In this document: piece after piece, positions 42,112 to 49,916 of the stretch
Numbering within the stretch: the first letter of the stretch is position 1
Layout of the letters: each line of letters opens with the position of its first letter
Assembly: GCF_012911005.2 (NCBI RefSeq)
Contig: NZ_WTVS01000023.1
Coordinates: 22,258 to 86,257, forward strand
DNA: 64,000 nucleotides
Source of the DNA: Aromatoleum toluolicum
Lineage (GTDB): Bacteria; Pseudomonadota; Gammaproteobacteria; Burkholderiales; Rhodocyclaceae
Direction of reading: 5' to 3'
The notes under the pieces: generated by a model
What the model saw: the letters and a program-made list of their open reading frames with translations, nothing else
Database searches by the model: none
What the model was told of the DNA's origin: nothing
Position numbers and translations under genes: made by a program

Positions 42112-42555
42112 ATGACCGACGAGACCCGTAAATGCGGCCCGAATGCGGGCAAGCGTGACGCATGCGGCCGCTTCGCCAAGGGCAACCCTGGCAAGCCTCG
42201 GGGAACCCGCCACCGCGCGACTACGCTGGCGCTGGGGCTATTTGAGTCCGGTATCGAAGATATCGCGAAGACTGTCGTCGAGCTCGCACGCGGCGGCGAT
42301 CTGGCTGCGGCAAAGCTGGTGGTCGACAAGTTGATTCCCCCCACGCGCGAGCGCCCCATCAATATTGCCCTTCCGCCGGTCGCGGATGCCGCCGGCGTTG
42401 CTGCCGCGGCTGCGGCAGTGGTACAGGCGGTCGCTGATGGCGAGCTGATGCCATCCGAAGGGACAGCACTCGCCGCACTCCTCGAAGGCCGCCGCCGCGC
42501 CTTGGAACTTGTAGAACTGGATGCCCGCGTGCGGGCGTTGGAGGCGAAGCAATGA
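42112..42555 (+). CDS. DUF5681-like protein
   Basis: A 147-aa protein with GGAGATCG before its ATG. Residues about 18-40 (CGRFAKGNPGKPRGTRHRAT) match the short Gly/Arg-rich DUF5681 signature seen near the N-terminus of many phage and integrative-element proteins. The rest is helical and Ala-rich, ending in a short coiled coil. Function unknown; a DNA-packaging or DNA-binding role has been guessed for relatives only by context. Its stop overlaps the next gene by 4 bp. Confidence 0.65.
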   Translation: MTDETRKCGPNAGKRDACGRFAKGNPGKPRGTRHRATTLALGLFESGIEDIAKTVVELARGGDLAAAKLVVDKLIPPTRERPINIALPPVADAAGVAAAAAAVVQAVADGELMPSEGTALAALLEGRRRALELVELDARVRALEAKQ

Positions 42556-43046
42556 CTAACAGCTTGACCAAACGCATCGGGGCGCTGGAGGCCCGGACAC
42601 CGTGCAACGACGAGGCCTCGGACCAGGATCCGACCGATTACGCCGCCCTTCGGCGAGCCCTCTGGGAGCGCGCCGCACATCCTACGCTGGCCCCTGTACA
42701 GCCGGCCTCACCCAGCGGAGTAGCCGGCGTTTTGCACTGGCGGCGCAAGATCGCCGAGACAGCCGCCAGGGCGGCTTCAATGCCGCCTCCCGACGAGCCC
42801 GGGAAGACCAACTACCAGGCGCTGCGCATCATGGCGGCCCAAAAAGCGGGCGGCGCGGCGCACCACGCCCTGCGCGGCGCCGAGCTGGAGGTACTGACGG
42901 AAGCGGGGTTCGACCGCCTTGTGCTCGACCAACTCAAGGCCGAACACACCCGCTACGAAGGGATCCCCTGGCAGTGGCACGGAGACAACCTCCCGGCCGA
43001 GGCGCAGTCCGTCATCGACTCGGCGCTCGCCAGCGCTGCGCCGTAA
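42552..43046 (+). CDS. Hypothetical protein of the element
   Basis: A 164-aa protein with no recognised domain. It begins with a short coiled-coil-like segment (SLTKRIGALEART), then has a Pro/Ala-rich linker and an acidic C-terminal half (ELEVLTEAGFDRLVLDQLKAEH). The ATGA overlap with the DUF5681-like gene makes it the last member of the coupled operon that starts at 37594. There are no membrane segments and no signal peptide. Confidence 0.6.
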   Translation: MTNSLTKRIGALEARTPCNDEASDQDPTDYAALRRALWERAAHPTLAPVQPASPSGVAGVLHWRRKIAETAARAASMPPPDEPGKTNYQALRIMAAQKAGGAAHHALRGAELEVLTEAGFDRLVLDQLKAEHTRYEGIPWQWHGDNLPAEAQSVIDSALASAAP

Positions 43047-43322
43047 ACCCCGAAAACGGCGCCAGTGATGCTTGGTCGCTGGTGCCCCCTCGCCGTCGAT
43101 GTGACCAGCAGTGGGGGGCATTTTGCGCCCCGCGGGCCCCAATTGGCGGGCGGGGTGACCTTGTGCAAGTACGGTGCCCTGCTCTCGATCAGCACGGCCG
43201 CCGATGTACCATCTGGCCACAAGTAAACGGCCAGGGCCCCAACAAATTGTCGATACCCACAGCCGGTTCGGACCTGAGATCGCCGTTGCTCTTTGGCACA
43301 TCACTCATAACCAAAATGCTAG

Positions 43323-43982
43323 TCAAGGGGCATCATCCCTCACAAGCTCAGACGACATCACCAAGCTCTCGCCTGCCCTGAGCGTAGTCGTTGACGGGTC
43401 GATGTAGAAAGCGCGCTCCTTGGCGAGCCGTTCAAGATACGCGGCGAACTGCGGCTGGTCCGTGTAGCTCTCGGTGGCGCGTGACAGGCGCCCGCGCTTT
43501 GGCTGCAATTGGACCCACTCGATCAGTTCCAGAAAGATAGAGGCATACACTTGCTTAGCGACGAGGTAGGGCAGCACTAGGCGCAGCAGCTTGGCCACAC
43601 CTGCCTGAGAGCCTACAGTGATCTCGAGCTGGTCTTTCCATGTCGGTCGCCGGTTTTTGTACCGGGAGACGCGGTTGATTGTGTAGAAGAACGTGAGCCC
43701 TTCCCGGACGTAGATTTCCGAGATTCGTTGGATCATCCGCATGTCGGTGTTTGTGATGCGGATCTTGGGGCAGAGGAAACGCAGGCGGTTGTTGGGACCG
43801 CTTCGCTTCTCCTGCACCAGCGCGTGAAGGTTGCCTTCACCATCAAGAATGCCTGCGAGCCAGGCAAGATCGAGCTCTCTGCCGCCTTGGCCAGCCGAAG
43901 TTACCGCAACGTATCCGCGTTTCGTGTCCTTGGCTGTCGAGCGTGGTGATTCCACGGAGGCGGCTCTCCAACACGCGTTCAA
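43323..43982 (-). CDS. LAGLIDADG-type homing endonuclease-like protein, free-standing
   Basis: Up to 219 aa. The motif LAWLAGILDGEGNL is a clear LAGLIDADG helix with the catalytic acid (DGEG form). It is followed by the usual beta-strand pattern (KIRITNTDMRMIQRI) and basic DNA-contacting segments. A single motif implies a homodimer. The start is uncertain: TTG at 43982 has no ribosome-binding site, while GTG at 43955 follows GGAGAGCC. It lies opposite the replication operon and is not inside an intron or intein that I can see. Such genes promote their own spread, or may act in competition between elements; relatives also occur as plain hypothetical proteins in satellites. Confidence 0.7.
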   Translation of the reverse strand: MNACWRAASVESPRSTAKDTKRGYVAVTSAGQGGRELDLAWLAGILDGEGNLHALVQEKRSGPNNRLRFLCPKIRITNTDMRMIQRISEIYVREGLTFFYTINRVSRYKNRRPTWKDQLEITVGSQAGVAKLLRLVLPYLVAKQVYASIFLELIEWVQLQPKRGRLSRATESYTDQPQFAAYLERLAKERAFYIDPSTTTLRAGESLVMSSELVRDDAP

Positions 43983-44056
43983 TCCAACTGATCGGGCTCG
44001 AGATGTAGGGCCACCCCCAAGTGCGGTGGCGAGGCTCTACGTGTCCTGTCGTCAAA

Positions 44057-44074
44057 TTCCCACTATTGTGGGAA
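44057..44074. promoter_or_regulatory. Palindromic operator 1 upstream of the XRE gene
   Basis: TTCCCACTATTGTGGGAA has perfect 7-bp arms around TATT. It lies between the divergent endonuclease and XRE genes. It matches the second site at 44101-44118 at 14 of 18 positions. Confidence 0.6.
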
Positions 44075-44100
44075 GACGAAAGTGTACCTCCACCGGCAGA

Positions 44101-44118
44101 TTCCTCCAATTGTGGGAG
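44101..44118. promoter_or_regulatory. Operator 2, overlapping the XRE ribosome-binding site
   Basis: TTCCTCCAATTGTGGGAG begins exactly 44 bp after operator 1. The GGGAGGAG at and just after its right end is also the Shine-Dalgarno sequence of the XRE gene. Binding here would block expression of the regulator itself. Confidence 0.55.
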
Positions 44119-44126
44119 GAGTCGGG

Positions 44127-44369
44127 TTGGACGCAGCGGCGGCGTTCGGGAGAGTGCTGAGGCGAGCCAGACGGCGGGCAGGGCTGACGCAAGAGCAGCT
44201 CGGGCTTGAGGCCGATCTGCGCCGAACTTATGTCAGTCTGCTCGAGCTCGGGCAGCAGCAGCCGAGCCTCACCACGATACTCAAGCTCGCCACGGCGCTG
44301 CAGCACCAACCGGGCGAGCTCGTCGATCTCGTCGTTTCCGAGATGGAGAAAGTAGCTAACGGGAACTAA
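44127..44369 (+). CDS. XRE-family regulator (controller-type)
   Basis: An 80-aa helix-turn-helix protein. I place the start at TTG 44127, five bases after GGAGGAG; a GTG at 44082 would put operator 2 inside the gene. Residues about 5-65 form the XRE fold (FGRVLRRARRRAGLTQEQLGLEADLRRTYVSLLELGQQQPSLTTILKLATAL). Size and the RTYVSLLELG recognition helix resemble controller (C) proteins of restriction-modification systems and small phage repressors. Two operator-like palindromes upstream fit autoregulation. It may time expression of the STAND genes or the endonuclease, but that is inference. Confidence 0.85.
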   Translation: MDAAAAFGRVLRRARRRAGLTQEQLGLEADLRRTYVSLLELGQQQPSLTTILKLATALQHQPGELVDLVVSEMEKVANGN

Positions 44370-44513
44370 TCGTCGCCCTGTCTACCACCGACCGACACGC
44401 GGGAGCCCGTTGATGATCGGCTCATTCGGACGGGCGCGTGATCGGCACGGGCGAGCCAGTCCGTGATCGGCGGGCAAGGCGGTGGGAAGTGGAGCTCTTC
44501 TGGCGTTCGCCCA

Positions 44514-44777
44514 CTACCGGGAGATGTCGTCCTTGGCGGCCTCCTGGTCGGCGCGGAGAAACGGAGGAATATCAAATTCATTCTCGGACCCGGCCTCGCG
44601 GTGGCCGTTCGGCGCCTGCACCATGATGTGTGTGAACTCGCCATGCTCATCGCTATGCCAAAAGCATATCGACGGCGGCCGCCTGGCTCTTGCAGCGCCT
44701 CGTGCCCGATACCGACGAAGTGCCCCGTACAGGGCTATGGTGACGACGACGACGGCGGCAAGCGCGAGGGCGGTCAA
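44514..44777 (-). CDS. Small single-pass membrane protein
   Basis: An 87-aa protein whose TTG start at 44777 is preceded by a near-perfect AGGAGGTG site, strong evidence that it is translated. Residues about 2-20 form a hydrophobic helix (TALALAAVVVVTIALYGAL) followed by a basic stop-transfer RRYRARGAARARR. The remaining 50 residues are hydrophilic and cytoplasmic by the positive-inside rule. No family recognised. It lies 183 bp downstream of the NACHT-type gene on the same strand and could be the last gene of that operon. Confidence 0.6.
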   Translation of the reverse strand: MTALALAAVVVVTIALYGALRRYRARGAARARRPPSICFWHSDEHGEFTHIMVQAPNGHREAGSENEFDIPPFLRADQEAAKDDISR

Positions 44778-44960
44778 AACACCTCCTGAAGGACGCTGGT
44801 CTGGCGGCCGGACTGGAGAAGGAGCGCCCGGCAGCGCGCTGCGGAAGCGTCATTCGCCGATCATACGGCCTGTGCTCGGCAAACGCCGGCAATTTGAACG
44901 GCAACACCGAAGTCTAGCAGCTCGCGCTGCAGATCCTACAAACGCGATGACGATCAGCTA

Positions 44961-47900
44961 TCAGCCAAGCTCGAGCCCAGCGGAGACGGCGTCGAGTAGG
45001 GTTGCTCGTACTGTCCGCCATTGGTCGGCGATCGCGTCATAGCCCGCGACTGGCAGGCGCTGATTCATGCCCAATACCCGAAGAAGATCGAGCGCCTTGC
45101 CGCGCGTCTCGGGGCTAAGCTTGCCGGACGCCGCCAGATAACGGGCAAAGCTGCCACTGATGCTCGGATTGACGTCCTTCCCGATCCTCATGCTCAGCAT
45201 GCCTTCAAGCTCAGCGTCCCGCTGGAGCCTTTCCTCGACCGCCAGATTGGTTATCTGCTGCGCATCGAATTCTGAGCGCCACCGTCGAGTCACCATGGCC
45301 GCAAGCAGTCTGCAAAACGTGGCGTTGTCGGCACGGCAGGCGGCCACATGAACGGCCACAGTCCAGTCCGCAAACTCGCGACCGAGCGCATCGAATTCGA
45401 TGGGAAATGGCAGTTCCTCGGCGTCGGGCGCGAAGATGGCAAGCGGGATCGCAGTCGTGGTGACCGGCGTATTCTTATACCGCTCGACAAGACGCTGACG
45501 CACGCCTATGTCGCCGGAGAACTGGTTGCGCAGAATAAGCCCGACATCCGCATTAACCATCGCGCGGTCGTTGCTGTGATCGCGGCTATCGAGCGTGTCC
45601 CAACAGCGCGCGAGCAGGAGGTCGCTGCGGGGGCGTTCGGCCGCGAGCGCGTGCAGAGCGCGCGGGGTACGTGGGATCTCGCCACGCTCGGCGAGCGCGA
45701 GGAACGCCGCTCGGGCGGCGGGCGAGGCACCCGGCGCGGCAGAAAGGATCTTGGCGAGCTGGCTGCCACGGCTGAACGAGTTGAACCGTTCGGGCAAACT
45801 GTCACCGAAAGCCGCTTCGAACTCGGCGTACCGCTCGCAAACCAACCGCTCGACCGCGGCGATGCCTTGACTGGATCTGCCGGTCTCAAGCGCGACCGGC
45901 TTGCCGCCGTCGTCAAGCGTCGCCAGCGCGTCGAGTGCTCCGATGGTCGCCAGCCCGGCGAGTGCCGCGGCGCGGACCGATTCAAAGTCAGGACCGACCG
46001 CGACCGCCTTGGCAAGAAGCTCTTGCCGAGCTGCGTCGTGCGCCTCTAGCGGCAGGGCACGGTGATGGGCGATGACAATGCGTGCGCGCAGCTCGGGATC
46101 AGTCTCGCACATAGCCCGACCCAACACCGCCTCAAGCGCCGTTCCGGTGCCGCCAGTCGCGGCAACCTCGACGACCTGCGTGCGCAAATCGACGGGCAAG
46201 GGCACAGCCGCAGCGAACAACACCGGCGCGAACTCCGGGTCCTCCGCGTAGCCCGCGGCGATTGCCGCAAGCGGCCCGTCCGCCTCACGGACGCGCTCCA
46301 GCGCGAGCATGCGGACGTTGGCATGCGCGCCAAACGCGCGGAACAACGTGTCGGACGCGTCGTACAGACCGCGTGCCTGGTCGGGAAAGGCGAGGATCGC
46401 CGCTACGGCTTCGTTGTCGGCCCCGTTACAGCCGCATTCTTCCAGTCCAATGGCGAGCAGGTCACGTCGTACGTCTGCTCGCGTACCCATGCGAATCAGC
46501 CGCTCGCGCGCCACAGCCTTGTCGGCCACGATCTCAGGAAGCAAGGCGGCAAGATCGGCGAGATCTTCGTCGGCCGCGTCCGCGAGCGCATCAATGGCGG
46601 CCTTGACCTCGGGATGGTCACGTCCCCAGCCGACGAGCAGTGCGCTCAGCGCCCAATGCCGGTTGAACTGTTCCTTTTTTTCACCAAGGACCCCAATCAG
46701 CGCGGCCGCGACTGGTGCATCGGCGGTGTGTGCGACATAGTGTCGGATCTTGTACATTCCGATGATCCGGTTCTTGGGCTCGCACCAATACGCGTTGGCG
46801 GCAGCGCGAATTTTGGGATCCGCAGCGGCGAAGCGGCCGACCTGCGACCAGATTCGTCGCTCGTCGCCGATGACGTTGAAGGGGAACTTGCTGCCGAGCT
46901 CCGCAAGAATCCATGCGCGGACATCGGCGCGATCGACGGGCGACTCCAAAAGGTAGGCCGAGGCAACATCGTGCTCCCAGAGCGAATCGGAGTTGCGCGA
47001 CACACGCTTGAGCGCGCTTTCAATGAGCGTTTCGTCGCCGGGCCAGTAATTGATAAGCATTGCAGCAGCGAGCTCGCGGTGCGGATAGGAGACGCCCGAC
47101 CAGAAATACTGGCTATGCAGCACGGCATCGCGCGCCTCGTCGTTTGCCGCACCTATCTTAGCGAGCCCGAAGATACCGACCAGACGCAGCTCTGCCCTGT
47201 GCGAGTGCGAGGCCTCTTCGAACAACGGCGCTGCCTTGGGCGAGCCCGACCAGCCGAGCGCCAAAGCCTCGAGCAGCGCAGCAGCCGTTGCAAGATCACG
47301 CGTGCGGGCCAATCCATCGAGCAGACGCTGGCAGGCGTCGGCCGAGGACGAGAAGGCCTCCGCATAGGCGGCCGCTGCGGCACGCTGAACGCCGCGATCT
47401 TCATCGTGCATTGCCTGAAACAGAAGGTCTTGGAGCTGTGCAGTCGGCTCCCATGCGCCGAACGCGCCTATCAGCGACGCGCGTTGATAGGAAAGCCGCG
47501 CAGGCAGCCAGCGGCTGAGGCGCTGCTCGATGTCCGCCTTGAGCGTGGGATCAGGGAAACCTTTCAGCACTGACGCCAATGCCTCGCGGCGGGCTAGCAG
47601 CCAGTCCTCGGTTTCGACCCGGTCCATCGTCGCGAGTGCCAGCCGCCGAGCGGTCGAGGGCGAGCGCATCGTTGCACTAAACGCAATGTCGCCGAGCAGA
47701 ACCTGACGGTGGAAGCCCGCGAGTTCGTCGGAATCCGGCGCCTCGATGATCGCGACTAGCCGGTCGAACTCATCACGCCGCTGGATGCTGCCGAGAAGGT
47801 TGGTGATGACGTTGCGCCAGCGCCCCTCGCTGGCGTGCGCCCGCACGAACGCCTCGATGTCGCGGAACGGCCAGCCGCCGATATGCTCGGCGCCCAGGAA

Positions 47901-49865
47901 CTCCTCGAAGCTCGCATGGACGAACCCGACCTCGCCGGGAGCCTTCTCGACGATAAGCCCCTGGGTCTCGGCATTGACGGAAAGGATCTCACCGGCTGCA
48001 GCCGCGGCAACCGCGTCAGCGAGTTCAAAACCTTCCGGCGAGGCGAGATAGGTGCGCAGGATATCGCGGGCGGTGGCTCGCTGCATGCCGTCACCGCCCG
48101 TCTGCTCGCGCACCGCGTACGCCAGCCGGGCGATGGCCGCGCGCCTTTGATCGGGATCAGTCGCGTGGCGGAAGCGCGGCTCAGTATCGCCCGAGGCCGT
48201 CGCGCGCCGGTCAGGATGAACTTCGAGCAAGATGCGCACTAGCTGGTCGTAAATGTCGCCCCTGGTACGCGGAAGGATCTGTCCGCGTAGCGCGAGGGTC
48301 ACGAGGCCGATGAGCAGCAACGGCACTGCGGCGAGCGCACCCAGATTGGCATCGCGCGCCAACTCGGCCATGAACCGCCCGGTGCGCAGGGTGGCTTCAG
48401 ACGGGCCGAAGCCGTCCCGCGCGGCCGCGGCATAGCGTTCGAACCAGCGCTCGGCAATGGCCGTCTGCTGGACGGCCGACAGGGGCGCGATAGTACCGCG
48501 CTTCCAGTTAGCAGGAAGCGTGCCGATGCGGCTCAAGCCCCGGGGCCGACCGGAGACGATCACGGGGATACCATGCGCCTCAACGATTGCGACGAGCGTG
48601 CTCAGCGTCGCGCGGGCGGCCTGCTCGTTGCTCCACTCGTCGAGGCCATCGATGAGCAGTAGGACACGCTGGTCATCAATGGCGCGATCGAGCAGATCAA
48701 CGATCGAGCGGGTGAGAAGTTGCTCTAGCGAGCGCCGGACGATCTCCTTGATCCCGATCGCATTGCCGTCGCGGGCAACCTGCGCGGACCAGCGCGCGAA
48801 TGGAAGATAGACCGGAATGTGCTGCCCCCAGCGCACCCCGAGCTCGGGGAAATGCGCCTGACCATGGAGTAGATCGAGCGCGACAACACGCAGTAGCGTG
48901 CTCTTGCCGCAGCCAGCGTCGCCGAGCAGCACCAAGCGCTGGCCGTCGCCGAGCCATTCGACAAGCGGCAGGCGCCGCACGCGGCTGTTGGCGACGGCGT
49001 CGCTCGGCCTAGTAAGGTCGGGCGCCGCGACCGACGGCGATGCCGCGGCGCCGCTGGCGCTCCGCTCACGCTCGGCTCCGGCGATATCGGCGCGCTCGGG
49101 AGCGCGCGCGGCCTCACGCACCAGCATGTCGGGCTTAAGGAACCGTTCGAGCAAGGTTAACGCGGGCCGGCCATCCTCGTCGCTGATCGATCCGAAGCTG
49201 CCGGGATCGACGAACTGGAACTGGGCCTCATAAACGCGGGCAAGCTGTGCGCGGACGCGGGCGAAGGCAGCGCCGTCGAGCCGTGCCCCGAGGCTGTCCG
49301 CAACGTCCTGTCCAAGTAGCTCTGCGACCCAGGCGCGCCCGAAAAAATCGTCGACGAGCAACGGCTGGCCGCGAAGGCGGTCGGTCAGGTTCTCGCCATC
49401 AAGCGCCGCAAAGGCGATGCCGCGCGCGGAAAGCCGCTCCGCCTGGCGTTCGATTTCCTCCTGCACCGCAATTGAGCGAAGCGGCGCCTGGACGACGATG
49501 GTGAAGCGGACCGCACGGGCGGCCCAACTGCCGGCGAGGAACAGGTCAACCGCTTCGCGCAGCTTGCCCGCGCCGAAGCTCCGATTACGCTTGGCCTGAA
49601 GGCAATGGTAGCGGCCATCCGCTTGGCGGGCGAAAATGTCGATGCCTTCCTGCGCATCGCCCTGTCGCCCGTAGCGTGCGCAATGTTCGACATCGCCGTC
49701 GAGCGCGGTCAGCCGGTGGCAGAGACGCTCAAAATTTTCCCAACTCAGCTCACCGAACGGTAGCTGTTGGACGCGCGTGCTGACGGGAAGCGCGGAGGGC
49801 ACTGCGTCGGGCGGGCTGAGTATGGCAAGCGGGGCAAGATCGGACGTCGAAGCGGGCATCGTCAT
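44961..49865 (-). CDS. NACHT-type STAND NTPase with N-terminal nuclease-like domain
   Basis: A 1634-aa protein. Residues about 37-130 resemble an Mrr-type PD-(D/E)xK nuclease: WENFERLCHRL helix, Asp76 in GIDIF, and Gln90-x-Lys92 in CLQAKR. A P-loop NTPase follows, with Walker A GDAGCGKST at 315-323 and Walker B VLLLIDGLDE at 401-410. The DGLDE form and the following IPVIVSGRPRG are characteristic of NACHT domains. From about residue 650 to the end is a long array of Ala/Leu/Glu-rich helices of HEAT-repeat type, suited to recognise a ligand. Nuclease-NTPase-repeat architecture is that of bacterial NLR-like antiviral proteins (Avs, bNACHT). It starts 51 bp after the upstream STAND gene. Sensing of a phage protein and DNA cleavage are predictions from architecture. 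Confidence 0.82.
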   Translation of the reverse strand: MTMPASTSDLAPLAILSPPDAVPSALPVSTRVQQLPFGELSWENFERLCHRLTALDGDVEHCARYGRQGDAQEGIDIFARQADGRYHCLQAKRNRSFGAGKLREAVDLFLAGSWAARAVRFTIVVQAPLRSIAVQEEIERQAERLSARGIAFAALDGENLTDRLRGQPLLVDDFFGRAWVAELLGQDVADSLGARLDGAAFARVRAQLARVYEAQFQFVDPGSFGSISDEDGRPALTLLERFLKPDMLVREAARAPERADIAGAERERSASGAAASPSVAAPDLTRPSDAVANSRVRRLPLVEWLGDGQRLVLLGDAGCGKSTLLRVVALDLLHGQAHFPELGVRWGQHIPVYLPFARWSAQVARDGNAIGIKEIVRRSLEQLLTRSIVDLLDRAIDDQRVLLLIDGLDEWSNEQAARATLSTLVAIVEAHGIPVIVSGRPRGLSRIGTLPANWKRGTIAPLSAVQQTAIAERWFERYAAAARDGFGPSEATLRTGRFMAELARDANLGALAAVPLLLIGLVTLALRGQILPRTRGDIYDQLVRILLEVHPDRRATASGDTEPRFRHATDPDQRRAAIARLAYAVREQTGGDGMQRATARDILRTYLASPEGFELADAVAAAAAGEILSVNAETQGLIVEKAPGEVGFVHASFEEFLGAEHIGGWPFRDIEAFVRAHASEGRWRNVITNLLGSIQRRDEFDRLVAIIEAPDSDELAGFHRQVLLGDIAFSATMRSPSTARRLALATMDRVETEDWLLARREALASVLKGFPDPTLKADIEQRLSRWLPARLSYQRASLIGAFGAWEPTAQLQDLLFQAMHDEDRGVQRAAAAAYAEAFSSSADACQRLLDGLARTRDLATAAALLEALALGWSGSPKAAPLFEEASHSHRAELRLVGIFGLAKIGAANDEARDAVLHSQYFWSGVSYPHRELAAAMLINYWPGDETLIESALKRVSRNSDSLWEHDVASAYLLESPVDRADVRAWILAELGSKFPFNVIGDERRIWSQVGRFAAADPKIRAAANAYWCEPKNRIIGMYKIRHYVAHTADAPVAAALIGVLGEKKEQFNRHWALSALLVGWGRDHPEVKAAIDALADAADEDLADLAALLPEIVADKAVARERLIRMGTRADVRRDLLAIGLEECGCNGADNEAVAAILAFPDQARGLYDASDTLFRAFGAHANVRMLALERVREADGPLAAIAAGYAEDPEFAPVLFAAAVPLPVDLRTQVVEVAATGGTGTALEAVLGRAMCETDPELRARIVIAHHRALPLEAHDAARQELLAKAVAVGPDFESVRAAALAGLATIGALDALATLDDGGKPVALETGRSSQGIAAVERLVCERYAEFEAAFGDSLPERFNSFSRGSQLAKILSAAPGASPAARAAFLALAERGEIPRTPRALHALAAERPRSDLLLARCWDTLDSRDHSNDRAMVNADVGLILRNQFSGDIGVRQRLVERYKNTPVTTTAIPLAIFAPDAEELPFPIEFDALGREFADWTVAVHVAACRADNATFCRLLAAMVTRRWRSEFDAQQITNLAVEERLQRDAELEGMLSMRIGKDVNPSISGSFARYLAASGKLSPETRGKALDLLRVLGMNQRLPVAGYDAIADQWRTVRATLLDAVSAGLELG

Positions 49866-49916
49866 ATTCTGGCATCACGACGCATACCTCGCCAGCGATC
49901 GCATAGCCATACTTCA

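Noticed and set aside
43174..43407. 77-aa plus-strand ORF in the gap after the replication operon
   Set aside because: It has no ribosome-binding site and overlaps the 3' end of the endonuclease gene; the composition is unremarkable. The 43047-43322 gap appears to hold only untranslated sequence.
44082..44126. Longer GTG start for the XRE regulator
   Set aside because: It would place the second operator inside the gene and has no ribosome-binding site, whereas TTG 44127 has GGAGGAG at the right distance.
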